A stretch of DNA of 64,000 bases from Cryptomeria japonica (GCF_030272615.1 NC_081414.1:764193413-764257412), one strand, 5' to 3'. Numbered from the stretch's first letter, positions 10,295-22,522 are shown. Made by a program: numbers and translations. The notes: a model not told the origin generated them from the sequence alone.

Positions 10295-11985
10295 GGCTTT
10301 GTGGGGAGGAACTTCCCCTCCCCTGCATTAAAAAGAGTAGAAATTTTAGACTGACCCCTAGCTTTTCCATCCCTTAATCTTAGTTCAGCGAGGGATCTTC
10401 TGCCCCTTCTTTTGCTGATTCTAGCACAATCAGGAGAATCTTTGCTTTTGTTTGAGCAGAGAATACCTAGGGAATTAGGATCATGATTTTCCAAGTTGTC
10501 TGATGCTATAAAGAGTTCATCTGTCTCTAAGTCGACTCTGGTAATATTTACTAAATTATTGACAAGGAAATCCCTTTGTCTTACCAATTCCTCATCGTCA
10601 CAAATTTCATCAATCAATTGATCCATAAGGTCATTTACTACTTCTTCCCCTATAAAATTGGCAATGATGTTAACTTCCCTAGTAACACGGTCACTCTCAG
10701 ATTCTACAACTGCAATAGGGTCATTTCTCAGAGGTGGAGGGCATGCTCCTATCTTCACCGAGGCCTTCATCCCTAAGACTTGAGGGATTGGTTGGTCCTG
10801 CATAGAAGCCATTGCTAGATCCTGGAGAGGATTGTCTATCTCTTTTGATTGCGCTGAGAAGGAAAGATCCTGGAGAGGTGGGGGGGGGGGGCTCGAGGGA
10901 CTCTCTCTCTCTGGTAGGGTAGGAGAGCAGGATGGTAACATCTTTGTCTTACCAGGCTGCTCTGTCTGGGGAAGCCACTCACTGATTTCTCCTTCTTCCA
11001 AGTCTCGGTCCTTGAAGGAGGAGTCAACTATAGGGGGGTTAATAGAGGATGGTGGTTGGGAAGGAGAGCATAAGGTCTTTACACAAGATCTTTGAGGACA
11101 CAGTATCGTGGTTGGATTAGTGCTAATATTATTAAAATCCTCAAGGATGAAACCCCCTCCTTCCACAAAACTGATTGGAACGATTCTAGACTTAGAAAAT
11201 GATTCAGGGAAATAATTATTGAGGGGAATCTTCCTTGGCATATTAACTTCGAACGAGCCATTATAGAAGGGTAGTTCAAGGGTTAGACATAGATTATCAC
11301 ATTTTAGTATTAAGGGCTCTATAGTTTCAATGTTAATATCCATGTTAACAATCAGAAGTTGGTTAAAGAAGTTAAGGGTTGATTTCTTAACTTCTACAAA
11401 TTTCCCAATTTTGTTACCTATGATTCTTAAAAAATCATTGTTTCGTAGTTCTACAGGAAGTTTTTCGAGAGAAATAGCTCTATTTACCATACATGAATTT
11501 AATTGAGATGGTTGAAGGAGGGTTTGCCATACCCAACAATCAAACCCTATGCCCTTGAGCATTGGTAGGCCCCCATTTAGCAAGGATTTTCTCATATTTT
11601 TATTACCGCATTTAATAACTAAGAAATGATCAGGAAGAATGTCGATCTTTACCTAGCTATTGAGAGAAGACACCATCCAGTTAGCAATTTGTTCAGGCGA
11701 GAACCCCCATCCTTTCCATCGTGCAAAAATCATTCTATTATTGCAATGCATTTGATACCTAGCCAGAGTTTCGGTATCCATTTCAATGACGAGCCCGTTA
11801 GATTTTCGAGGAAAGTGAAGGGGAGCCGCGAAGCTGTTTGATCGGTTAGGTTTTACAGAACCCTCCTTCCAACCGAGATTGGGATTTCACGGGCGGCTAT
11901 TAGAATGCCCTACTGCCTTATTGTTTCTGCGCACGTGCCTGTTTCGATCCCAATTATTGAACGAAGGAGGGGGAGCCCTAGCCAT
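10291..11985 (-). pseudogene. LINE A ORF1 (DUF4283-like RNA-binding protein, broken)
   Basis: Frame of 565 codons from ATG 11985 (protein begins MARAPPPSF) to TGA 10293-10291. Two internal stops interrupt it: TGA near 11880, consistent with CGA to TGA, and TAG near 11654. The last 434 codons (11595 down) are uninterrupted. Residues about 85-240 contain LARYQMHCNNRM, FARWKGWGF and LELPFYNGSFEV, the general layout of the plant LINE ORF1 DUF4283 domain. The C-terminal half is acidic and Pro/Ser-rich, with a proline run encoded by the G-tract near 10880, and ends in a basic tail (RISKRRGRRSLAEL). No CCHC knuckle is visible, unlike LINE B ORF1. Expected role: nucleic-acid chaperone in the LINE ribonucleoprotein. 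Confidence 0.7.
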
Positions 11986-12185
11986 ATCAACCGGGTATTA
12001 TTTTGTTTTTGCAAAGAAAGCTTCCTGCTCGAGGGTTCGAGATTTTGCCTTGCTAAGTTCCTCTGACCCAGTTAGATTAGCCAAAACAACAAACTGATTT
12101 TCATAACCTTTGTGAATACCTCACAGTGGATAAGGATGCTCACGAAGAAATGGCGATGCCTTGTATCTGCTTTTCGCATGCAGAG

Positions 12186-13345
12186 CCATTTTTCAAAATT
12201 ATCTATTATCTATTATTTATTTTCAGAATTATTTAGTTATTTAATTTAATCTATTTACAATATTTAATTTAATTTAAGTTGTTTTATTTGTCTTTTTTAA
12301 ATTAATCGACTTAAATTTTACAATGTTTATTTTATTATTAGTTTTTTTATTTAACAAAATTAATTTTGTTTTGTGAAAAATATATGCTTTTCTTTGGAAA
12401 ATAGATGATTTCTTAAAAGATTATTTTTATATTTATTTTTTAGTATCTTAAAGGTAATTTTTAATTTTATTATTATTAAATATAAAAAACTTAACTTTAT
12501 TTTTTTTTTCTAAAGAAAAATAAAGAAAACTATTTAATTCCATTTCATTTAAGATATTTAATTTAATTTAAGTAATTTTATTTTATTTTTTAATTCTTAT
12601 ATAATTATTTAATTTAATTTAAATTACTTAATTTAAATTAATTTAAATTACTTAATTTAAATTAATTTAAATTACTTAATTTAAATTAATTTAAATTAGT
12701 TAATTTAATTGATGAGTGTAAAAGAACTTAACATTAGTTTCTTCTTTTTCAAGAAAACTATTTAATTAAATTTATTTAAATTATTTAATTTAATTTAGGT
12801 TGTTTAATGTAATTTAATTTATTTAATTTAAGTTAAATTGTTTTATTTGTTTTTTTAATTCTTATACAATTCTTAAATTTTACTATGTTTAAATTATTTA
12901 ATTTAATTTAAGTTACTTTATTTTATTTTATTTATTTAATTTAATTTAAGTTATTTTATTTTATTATAATTTAAGTTAAGTTGTTTTATTTGAATTTTTA
13001 ATTCTTATACAATTTTTAAATTTTAATTAGCTTAAATTTTACTATGTTTAAATTACTTAATTTCATTTAATTTAAATTATTTAATATAATTTATTAATTT
13101 AAATGATGTGTGTAGAGAAACTTAACTTTCATTTCTTCTTTTTTTCTAAGAAAAGAAAACTATTTAATGTAATTTAAGTTATTTAATATAAGTTAAGTTG
13201 TTTTATTTGATTTTTTAAAATTTTAATCAGCTTAAATTTCACAATTTAAATTATTTAATTTAATTTAAGTTACTTTACTTTATTTTATTTTATTTAAGTT
13301 AATTAATTTAGTTTAAGTTATTGTATTTTATTTTATTTTTTTGAT
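12186..13345. repeat. AT-rich low-complexity tract
   Basis: Over a kilobase built from TTTAATTTAA, TTTAAATTAC and TTATTTTATT words, with many short palindromes and no plausible coding frame. A block near 13198-13345 is repeated at 14222-14360, on the other side of the island at 13346-14026. Candidate AT-rich satellite or nuclear-matrix-type DNA; no function is shown. Confidence 0.7.
12621..12708. repeat. 24-bp AT tandem repeat, about 3.7 units
   Basis: Unit AAATTACTTAATTTAAATTA plus ATTT, starting at 12621, 12645, 12669 and (partial, changed) 12693. Each unit is itself nearly palindromic. Confidence 0.75.
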
Positions 13346-14026
13346 TGGTAAGGGATCGAAGTCGAATCGCTTTTGACTGGAGCTATGAACTAATGTTGCT
13401 TTTGACTAGAGCAACTAACTAGTGAGACCACATTTTTTAGGGGCCTCATCCTCAGATATACACCTTATATCTCTTTGTGCCAATTTCATCTCTTCTTATC
13501 CCTCCATACACACCTTATTGCTCCAATCCTTATCTCTCCATTAATCTCCTTATCACTCCAAACCTTATCTCTCAATTAATCTTCTTATCCTTATCTCTCC
13601 ATAATCGTGCATACCTTATCCCTCCACTTAGCGCATACACCTTATCTCTCTAAGACACCCCCCCGCCTTCATACCACCACCACAGATTGCCCACCATCCT
13701 GTGTATGTGGTACTGATTGTGTGGGGCATAGCATGGTCACCACTCCGTAGGGGCTGTCACCTAACGCAACCTTTGTAGATTGTAGACAACGTGGCAACTT
13801 TGCATCCACCTTGGCACACCATAGGGCAAGGCAAACATGGTTGTTTTTACAACCTCCAGACGCTACCAAGGAAAGCACGGGATCATCAGCACACAGGGGC
13901 AAGTTAAGGACACAACAACCGACGACATCAGCATTGATGCTCCAACCAACAACCAACCTTCGCAGACCGAGAATCACCCAAAAAGTGCCACCTAATGACC
14001 ATGTGATACCTACAGATTTGTAAATT
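13346..14026. other. Island of ordinary base composition inside the AT-rich tract
   Basis: From GATTGGTAAGGGATCG to ACAGATTTGTAAATTG the sequence is much richer in G and C than either side. It contains two GCTTTTGACTRGAGC blocks (about 13369 and 13400), a pyrimidine-rich run of CCTTATCTCTCCA-like repeats (13441-13660) and a C run near 13661. The AT-rich DNA on both sides is related (13198-13345 resembles 14222-14360), so the island may be an insertion. Opposing open frames at 13669-13977 and 13811-14023 have no recognisable domain. Confidence 0.45.
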
Positions 14027-14582
14027 GTATTTAATTTTTTAATTCTTACACAATTCTTATGTTTTATTATGTTATAATTTTCATTTTAATTTTTAGTTAT
14101 TTAATTTAAGTACATGATACTCATATGCACGTCAAATTAAATTGTTTTAGTTTTTATTAAAACATATTTGTGCATCCATTGTGTGAGTGTAATTTAATTT
14201 ATTTAAATTATTTAATTTAATTTAATTTAAATTGTTTTATTTGATTTTTTAAAATTTTAATCAACTTAAATTTTATAATTTAAATTATTTAATTTACTTT
14301 AAGTTGCTTAATTTTATTTTATTTAAGTTAATTAATTTAATTTAAGTTATTGTATTTAATTTTTTAATTCTTAAACAATTCTTATATTTTATTATGTTAT
14401 AATTTTCATTTTAATTTTTAGTTATTTAATTTAATTTGTTAATTTAATTGATTGCATTAAGTTTAAGTTATTCAATTTAATTTTAGTTATTTAATTTAAG
14501 TAGATGACACTCATATGCGCGTCAAATTAAATGGTTTTAGTTTTATTAGCACATATTTGTGCATTCATTATGTGAGTGTAAT
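14027..14582. repeat. Two diverged direct copies of an AT-rich unit
   Basis: The block at about 14027-14191 recurs at about 14349-14582 with an extra 50 bases near 14430-14480. The most distinctive shared part, 14093-14191 and 14484-14582, includes CTCATATGCRCGTCAAATTA and ACATATTTGTGCATYCATT. Confidence 0.65.
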
Positions 14583-15329
14583 ACGCCTCTCGGCATAATT
14601 AGAGTAATGTAATTTCTATACTTTATATATTATGTATTTTCTTTTTTGGGTTTGCATTGTGTGATATTTTTCATCAACATTTCAGATCATATTACATGGT
14701 GTATCATCACGATGAAAGAGATACTATATTTATGCTCTTTAACTATCTTTTTTATCCTATGATGGATCATGTAGCATGATCCCAAACGTTGATGATGAAA
14801 ATTATCAAATAGTGCAAACCAAAAAAGGAAAATACAAATAAATATATGCATGTACAAATTAGTTATCAATCCCCATCTTTAGGTGGAAACTAATGGTTTC
14901 ATTTCAATATTTCACAGTTAGTTTCTACTTTGGAAAAGTGCTAACAATTTATCTTATGGTTGGGAATGATTTTTCTATTAAACTTATTTTTTTGTTTGTT
15001 TTTGCTATTTTCCAAAGTGGTATTTTTGCCAATGTTTTATTTTTATTTTTGAACTGAAGATATGAGAAATATATATTTTGACAAATGAACAATAGGCAAG
15101 TAAAAAAAAATTAGTTTGTTTCTAATGTTTTATGAAAGGTAATGTTTTTGGGTGGCATTTGTAAACAATTCTCATGTCTTGTCTATCTTTCTATATTTTA
15201 CATACATGCAAATACAGATGACTTTCTATATTTTCTTTGTTTTCGATATACACATTATAAATTCCAATTGATCTCGTTGGTGCTTTGTTCCTACTATTGA
15301 TTGTCTATGGAATCACCAAATTGAGGTTG
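14583..15329. other. No feature recognised
   Basis: AT-rich sequence without a credible coding frame, RNA gene or element boundary. The short minus-strand frame at 14687-14869 is hydrophobic by base composition only. Confidence 0.4.
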
Positions 15330-15800
15330 TTATTAAGCCTAAGCTCACCCACTCTTCTTGGTGTATTCTTTTTCAAGGCTTGCTTATGAGAACTCATCTT
15401 GATCATATGGATATTAAGGAACCTTGTTGCTCATTCTATGGGCAACTAGAGTTGCTCATACACCTTTTTTGGTTCTATCGTAAAGCCCAACAACTTTGGA
15501 GTTAGATTTGTGATTTTTTTCGTCTCTTCTACTTAGAGTCTTTGTCTTAACAAATGGCCTTTTTTGTGATTAGCCTCGCATTTTCTTTTAAGTATACTCA
15601 AATTTGGCATTCTTTCAAGATGGATATCCTCTTCATTTTATGGAAAGAGAAATTCTAAAGATTTTGCTCACTGTTATGTTGATACAAATGTTTTTTTAAT
15701 TTTATTAAAGCTACTATTTGCTCAAATGGTTTGTTATAGAATCAAATGTATGCTAGTAAGGTGGCTCCAAGGGTGGCTCATCTTCAAGAGCTACTCAATC
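15330..15800 (+). pseudogene. LINE C-terminal relic (zf-RVT-like region)
   Basis: Read from about 15335 in one frame with several stops, the translation has the spacing of the zinc-binding zf-RVT region that follows the RT of plant LINEs: SSWCILFQGLL, then KEPCCSFYGQLE and LIHLFWFYRKAQQLW, then IWHSFKMDILFILWKEKF. The Cys pair, the His in HLFW and the Trp positions fit; one expected Cys has become Tyr (SFYG). No RT core is seen upstream, so this is a short 5'-truncated and decayed copy. Confidence 0.5.
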
Positions 15801-16440
15801 ACTAAGGAAATGTCCCATGAACTATTGTGAAAGTTCCTCCAAACCCTTCTATCTCTCGCAGTCATTCTCCTTCTCATGGTCGATACAAATGCCAAAGTTT
15901 TTCAACTTGTTGATCTTGATCCCTCAAGTCCCAAGCTCCTCACTATCACTTCGGTGATCACATCGACTTGTATCAACCTACCTAGTGGCGCTCTACCTCT
16001 CACACCCAAGGGGTGCCACTTTAGGATGGTCTTTTGTGGGTGTGGGGTCGTTAGCTGGTGGTGGTTATGATAAGTTGACTCCTTATACTTCCAAGTGGTT
16101 CCCATTGCTATCTCTAGTGATTTCTCCTACCCACATTGAAGAAAAGGATAAAGATAAAAAGATGAGAGGTGGTACGTTCTTAATGACACCTTGGACCATG
16201 CTAATGTATGGTGTAAACCAAATGACTGAGATCCTTTGCCTCCTCTAACTAGAGTTGCTCTCGACGCTTAAGCAACTTTATTTTATGTTGTTATAAGTTT
16301 TTTGGGCTCTACTCATTTGAATATGGGGGTGTGATCTTGTATATACTCAACCTTTCTTTGTGGATATATATACTTTAATTACTATTTTATAGAATCTAAA
16401 GCAACTATTTATAAAATAATATTATATTGACTTTATGTAG
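15801..16440 (+). other. Probable 3' tail of the LINE relic, then unassigned
   Basis: Continues from the relic with no stop-free coding frame of known type. Overlapping open frames on both strands at 15876-16248 look like chance. No poly-A tract marks an end. Confidence 0.3.
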
Positions 16441-19400
16441 GGGTGGATCTAATTGTTAGGGCCAAATCTACAATTGTGAATCTCTTGCATCTATAGACAA
16501 CCTATATAATTTGTATTCCAACCTTGTCTTGCACCTATGAACTCAAAATATGTAAATTAGAGATTATTCTTCTTTACTTCACCTAAGATGCCTTGATTTT
16601 TCTTTTCTCCTTGACATTTGTATAAGTTGGTAATATTGATAAATACCTTGAGGAGGGCTTCAAGTAGTAGAGCCACAAGGGTGTTGCACCTTCATCAACC
16701 CCTTTATTTTGAACAATATTGAAAATAACTCTTTAGTCATGTAAAGCTCCTAGAATGATTATATAGTGCTTTAGAGTATCAATTTAAGTGTGTAAATCAA
16801 ATGATTCCTCCATGTGATCATATGATTAGAATAAATGCATTAAATAACTTCAAGTAAATAATAACATATCACACAAAATTGGGTTCAATCGACCATGTGC
16901 GAGAAGGGTACAAGAGGTAAGTCAATCAATTTTTTAATTTTAAATTAGGGCAATACGATTCCAGGATAACAACAATGACTAGAAGCTCAATACAATCGTG
17001 AACTAGTCTTAAAACATAGAGGGGACTAAATCCCAGTGGATTGCATGTACATAGGAATAAATGTGAGCATAGGAGTGATAAATAAGTGGATAGAAAAAAT
17101 GTACAAGGGTATGCAAACATGAAAAAGGGGACAATTGGTTGTTGCATATAAGGTGTATAGTAAGGTGGGTGGATAACATATAATAAGCTTTTGACTTTTG
17201 CATAAAATTATGATATTTATCCACATGTTTATGGATCAAACTACTCCCCTCAAAATAGGAACACAAAATTAACATAAACTAATAGACTCTACAAGGATAT
17301 GAACAAGTGTTCTTATGCATATACATTTGTGCTTTTTTAGAGATATGAGTCTTTATAGTCATGTGCACAACTATCTACGCACCTAAACATAAGAATGCTA
17401 GTGATAGGATATGCCCCCAATAATTAGTTGTATCCATAAGGTACAAGAATTATCAAAAAGGGGCAAAGCAATACATGAGAGGCAATTAATCTAAGCATGT
17501 AAACATATAATCACGTAAATATATAAGCATCTAATCATATGATCATATGTCATCATATAAGCATATAATAGTATAGCAATGTAAAGTATGGTGATGATTT
17601 CAAAGAATGCAATGTGAAAGAAAATGGATTAGAGATGTTATCAATGAATAAGAATTTTACCCTCAAAAAAGGTAATAAAATATTGGTGTAGCCCTTGATG
17701 ACCTAGTAACACCTCTATAAGTAAATGGGGTACTATGGTAAGTATTTGCCCCCAATGTAGCATCTAAAAGCACAAGCACACAAAGGTCAATAAGGGATTT
17801 GGTCCCTAGTGGTATAAAGTTCAAATTGTAGGCAAGAGACCAATATAGAAGACATTAATCCAAAGTACAAGACATAACCCCCTGATAAGGGATGTCAAAC
17901 AATGGAAGGAGAGTACTCAATGCAGTACTTCTAAATGTGATCAAAATGATTCAAAGGAGCACAATAATGTAATGTTTGTTTGAGAAATATCAAATCAAAT
18001 ATAAGGCCCCATGTGGGTTAGATAATCTAATAAGATGGAATATTGTGTAAAAGATGAAGGACAATGCCCCCATATCGAATGATACAACAAACATTATAAC
18101 AATACAAAAGAGGACAACATGGTACACCCTAATGTAACTTGAAATATGTGATTGTGTAAGCTCTTAGTCATATAATATAGTAATCAAATAGAATTCATCA
18201 GTGGCCCAATAGAATCGTATAATAAGAAAAAATATATATTGCAAACTATATAAGGTTAAAAATATATGTGTGAATAAGATATAACCAATAAAGAATGTGA
18301 AGTTGAATATGTCTATTAATATTGTATCTTACAGTCTAAGGATGGTGAAGTTATGAGTTCCCATGGAACATATGGCATAAATGATAAAATCAATGATGAA
18401 ATAACACATGTAGATCCTAGGATTTGTCAATGTCAATGGATAGATGTCATGGATCAATGTGTAATAGTGTACATATAAATCAACATAAAGTCATAAAGAA
18501 GTAATATATATGGATGTGATCATCAAAGAACGTGTATAGCTAGATATTCCTAGTTGGGTACCATACCATAATGAGGGTCATAAATGGTATAGAGAAGATG
18601 TGAGCCCCCCCACCAATACCAAAATTATTGGAATGGACAAAGGCAATTTTTTTTTTGAATAAATCCTTTTATCAAGGATAAATGTTGGAAAGAAATATGT
18701 TTTCAATGTAGTAAGTGCAATATGACTCAACAAGTAAAGATGCAACAATAAAGGCACAATATGTAAAGAAGGGAAGCATGATTTCCCAAAGTATATAAAA
18801 AGGGAATGCTTTGTATAATACCTCAAAATGAGATAGAGAGGATGATGCTTAGCATAACTCCCCTAGTACAAATATTTAAACGTGATAACAAGAATATAAA
18901 AATGAAGGGAAATGCATTATGCCTCTCAAACGTGAGGATGTGGTAATAGGATTAAAACATGAAAGGAGAAATAATCAATTACCTCCAGTGTAAAGATGCA
19001 ACATAGAAACATCGATGTGTTATTTGGGGAAGGTGTGAAGCTTCCCCAAAGTAATTGTGAATCTAAAGGTAGAATATGGAAATGTGGGATCAAGATGTAT
19101 TCATGGCTCTAGAAGCGTGATAGAGTAAATGATGCAAAACAAGTAATTCTAGGGAGTAAAATTTGTATCAATAGGCTCTCAATGTGTGAGTATATTTGAA
19201 ATAAGATGTATTGATGTAAGATCACAATATAGGCTCTACTAATGTGATCTTAATGCAAGATCAATGTATAAAGTATGAACAATATGTAAGCTCTAACAAG
19301 TATGGTATAACAATACAAAGGCAATAATAGGATCTAGAAAGTAATATGGAACAATTTAAGGCCCAACTATAAGCTCTAATGAGCATGATGTGGCAATATA

Positions 19401-19530
19401 ATATCAATGTATAACATGATGTATCAACGTAGAATTAATGTATAAGCTTCAAGGAGTTGGATATAACAATATGAGATCAATGGAATGATAATTATATCAC
19501 AATATATAAATATTTTAGTAAGATTGGGAA
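16441..19530. other. Long noncoding, purine-rich repeat-like DNA
   Basis: Three kilobases with no recognisable protein. It is rich in CAATATAA, AAATGTGA and TATAATCAA words on the plus strand and punctuated by GCCCCCAA-type C runs (17410, 17750, 18069, 18607). The same texture occurs at 45780-47950 and at 28392-32043, the 3' UTR of the Tat element, so I infer that this is UTR-like DNA of a minus-strand gypsy element. No LTR boundary was located. Confidence 0.4.
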
Positions 19531-19839
19531 GTACAAAATGACTTGTGCTGGCAAGTTCTCATAGGAAAGGTTGTGATATGACTGAGGATCATTCCCAGTT
19601 GCACCATCATAACTAAGGATTGGAAATGGTTTTTTTAAGAAGGCAGTGAGATTTGAGCATGTGGAATTTCAATCAAAGGCCAAGAATTTAAGTTTCCAAT
19701 ATATTTTCAAGGACAACACATCTGATATAGGCAAAAAGGTTATCATGATACTAAAGGCCTTAAAAGGAAAATCATATTAACTCAGAGCTCATTCCACATT
19801 TTGAAATTTGGATAGTTGTGCAGTAGAAGGCTAAGGCAA

Positions 19840-20616
19840 GAATGGATGCACCAATTCTCTTAGAGTCCACAAAGAGGAAAATGGCATTCATAGAGGCTCA
19901 AATAGACAAGTGTATGCTTGTCATGATGGCTAAAAGGAAGCCTTTAGTCTTACATGCCACCCAAAAAGTTATGGGTAAGGAGTTCATCAAAGCATATCAT
20001 TGACACCGAGGGAATTCAAATGTATCAACCATGTTTTTAGCTATGCTCATTTATATGAGTGTAAGCAAGGCCAGGGTGAAGAAGTTGTGCCAAATGATCT
20101 TTATGCATACTTTTTTGGGTGAAATAGATGTAGCTCTGGACAATATTGATGGCAATCTATTAATTCCAAAACCACAGAACTACTACATGAGTCGAGGGAA
20201 TGGGGTGGAGGTTAGGAAAGAACCCATAGTCTAGACATTAGAGCTAGAATTGTTGGACGAGAGCTGGAATGAAAAGATGAGGAGTATCAATTTCCTTATG
20301 AAAGTGGATAAGATGAGCCCACAGATGCCTAAGGGCTAGGTTAAGAGGTATATGGGGGAATAAGGATTATTGTTGAAGGAAGAAGACGAGGAGAATGGAA
20401 AAGAATCATAGGATTTGGAAGATGGAGATGCTTGGGGTTTGGGTCTCAGTGAAGAATGGGTGGCAAATGACACCAAAGATGTGGAAGAGGTGGTTGCTTC
20501 TAAGGTGCATGCAGAATGTGGAGCTGACTGTCTGATGATAGCCAAAGCAATCACAATGAGGAAAATGAGGGAGGAAGATCATGATGGGTCTAAGGATATG
20601 ACTTCAAATGAGGCCA
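19840..20616 (+). pseudogene. Unrecognised broken ORF
   Basis: A frame with several TAG/TGA stops that still reads like protein: LLESTKRKMAFIEAQIDK near 19860, MFLAMLIYMSVSKARVKKL at 20031, LDNIDGNLLIPKPQNYYM, LLDESWNEKMRSINFLMKVD, and an acidic tail with EEWVANDTKDVEEVV and ECGADCLMIAKAI up to 20616. It could be part of a LINE ORF1 or a captured gene fragment; I do not recognise it. Its last 158 bases are duplicated at 22365-22522 on the far side of an LTR. Confidence 0.4.
20459..20616 (+). repeat. 158-bp direct repeat, left copy
   Basis: Starts GGTGGCAAATGACACC and ends AATGAGGCCA. The copy at 22365-22522 has the same length and differs at roughly a dozen positions. Both keep the same reading frame of the unrecognised ORF. 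Confidence 0.9.
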
Positions 20617-20627
20617 ACAAAGTTCAA

Positions 20628-22364
20628 TGTTAATAAGCTAGTTTCAACCATAAAACAAAAACAAAGAACTAAAACCATTCCATACATATCAAAAGAGATT
20701 TCAAAAAGCATGAAAGAAGTTTAATAAAACAAAAAAAAGGAGAAGAGCCTCCCTAAGATGCTTCCATGATGTCTTTTGATGCTTCTCCCTTGTTTCTCCC
20801 CTCTCCAAGTCTCAAATTAGTGTAGCTCTCAACTTCTAGCACTAGTCATGGATGCCATATGGAGATTCAAGACGGTTGGATATGATAAACAAATGCTATA
20901 CAAGTGTAGATAGTGATGCTATGAGAAAGCTCTGTGATAATACCATTATAGTAACAATACTCTAATGCTTCCTCCTTTGCTTGAGGAGAAGGGTTCTATT
21001 TATAGAAGAAATGGGGAAATGAAGGGTTAAGATTCAAAAATCCTAACAAGGGTTAGGATTGAAAGATTTTCAATCCATGTGAGACTTTCAACCCAATCCC
21101 ATGTTGACGAGTGTCACCACGAGGAGGCTTGAGAGGAGATATAAGGAGCATTAAATGCTTGAGGCGAAATGATGGTTACCCTGGGGGGTTGGGTTAGGGC
21201 TAGGTTAATGGATATTCCTTTCATCCAAGGGATAAATGAATGTGCAAGGGTTAAATGGTTACCTTAGTCAAAGAAATAAATGCTTTGAAGAGACCCATGA
21301 GTCAAAATGATGGTTAAGTTTGAGGAAAGTCTCTAACTAAAGGTAAAATGTGAGTTAACCATAAATGGTTATGTAAGAGCTTTTAATGGCTTGGAAGACT
21401 TTAGAGGTTAACCATTTGAAGACATAAAACCTTTAATGGTTATTGAAGACTTTAAAGGTTTTTGAGAAGTGACTTCCTTTTATTTAAGAATGTGACAATG
21501 ATTATGATAAGATTAGGCTAATTAGGAGTTAAAAGAATCTAGAAGGGATTTAGGCATGCAAGTGAGAAGAATTTTGGGATTTTCAATTAAAATAAAATCA
21601 TTTATTTTAATTAAATGGTGTAATTTGTATTTGGATAGATATTTAAAAAAATATTAATTTATTTAAATGTGAATGTGAACTTTGGATTTTATTTAAACAA
21701 ATCTTAATTTATTTAAATGAGAAAAAAGGGGGATAAAGCATTAAATGCTTGAAGACTTTGAGGGAAACCATTAAAGGCTTAAGAAGACTCTAGAAAGAAG
21801 TCATTAAGTTTGAAGATTTTAAGGAAAGCCATTAAAGGCTTAAGAAGACTCTAGAAGGAAGCCATTAAGTTTGAAAACTTTAAGGGAAGCCATTAAAGAC
21901 TTGAGAAGACTCTAGAAGGAAGTCATTAAATTTGAAGACTTTAAGGGAAGCCATTAAAGGTTTCAAGTGGGTGAGGATAAATAGGATTTTAAATAAATTA
22001 TTTATTTATTTAAAATAGTTGTGCAACTTGCATTTGTAGGAAAATGCAAGTGGGTGGAGAATAAATGTGATTTAATTTATTTAAATGAGAGAGATGGGAT
22101 TTTGGGGGATTTAAATAAATATTAATTTATTTAAATGTGAGAGAAGATTTAATTAAACAAATGTGATTTATTTATTTAATTAATGGTCTGAATTTGGTTA
22201 AGTGAATTAAATCAAATAAATTGAATAATTTATTTAATTAATAGAAGAAGAGGGTTACGATGAATTAATTAAATCTTAATTTAATTAATTGTTGATCGAT
22301 GGTTAAATAATCAAATAAATACTAAGTATTCATTTGATTAAGTGGACAGATCTGGGTGTTTACA
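20628..22364 (-). mobile_element. Ty3/gypsy-type LTR (minus strand) between direct repeats
   Basis: About 1.7 kb. On the minus strand it begins TGTAAACACC (right edge at 22364) and its other end is TG at 20628. It has the features of the Tat LTRs at 27125 and 41867: AT palindromes (21570-22330), a TATAAATA box (20997-21004, minus), repeated ATTAAAGGCTT words, and the TCTCAACTTCTAGC...CATGGATGCCA segment near 20830. No primer site or purine tract flanks it, so it behaves as a solo LTR. The adjacent 5-mers do not match; instead 158-bp direct repeats flank it. Confidence 0.7.
21751..21963 (-). repeat. 61-bp tandem repeat inside the LTR, about 3.5 units
   Basis: Units begin at 21751, 21812, 21873 and 21934, each starting GAAGACTTTAAGGGAAGCCA-like and containing AAGACTCTAGAAGGAAG. 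The exact 61-base spacing shows recent array expansion. The Tat LTRs have single versions of this segment. Confidence 0.9.
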
Positions 22365-22522
22365 GGTGGCAAATGACACCAAAGATGTGGAAGAGGTGGT
22401 TGCTCCTAAGGTGCATACAAAATGTGGAGTTGATTGTCTGATGATAGCCAAAGCAATCACAACGAGGAAAATGAGGGAGGAAGATCATGATAGGTCTAAG
22501 GATACAACTTCAAATGAGGCCA
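22365..22522 (+). repeat. 158-bp direct repeat, right copy
   Basis: Begins at the first base after the LTR. Compared with 20459-20616 it has substitutions only, no length change. It continues into sequence (ATCTAATGTTCAC) that is only loosely like that after the left copy (ACAAAGTTCAATG). Confidence 0.9.

Larger units (their letters stand above)
9044..12185 (-). mobile_element. LINE A, L1-type, 3'-truncated (minus strand)
   Basis: Reads right to left: 5' UTR (about 12185-11986), ORF1 (11985-10291), ORF2 (from 10294) running to about 9050, where it is cut off just after the endonuclease and the start of the linker to RT. L1 elements are usually 5'-truncated, so losing the 3' side here points to a later insertion or rearrangement with the LTR element at 9043. 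The rest of ORF2 is not found left of 1046, so I cannot show a simple nested insertion. Confidence 0.75.

Noticed and set aside
10832-11095. Plus-strand open frames opposite LINE A ORF1
   Set aside because: Shadows of the Pro/Ser-rich minus-strand ORF; the Gly run is the complement of its Pro codons.
13669-14023. Opposing open frames in the composition island
   Set aside because: Both strands are open by composition and neither shows a known motif.
15876-16248. Overlapping open frames on both strands
   Set aside because: No motif, and the region follows a decayed LINE relic.
21751-21963. CRISPR-like repeat array
   Set aside because: Units are contiguous 61-bp tandem repeats without spacers, in plant-type DNA.
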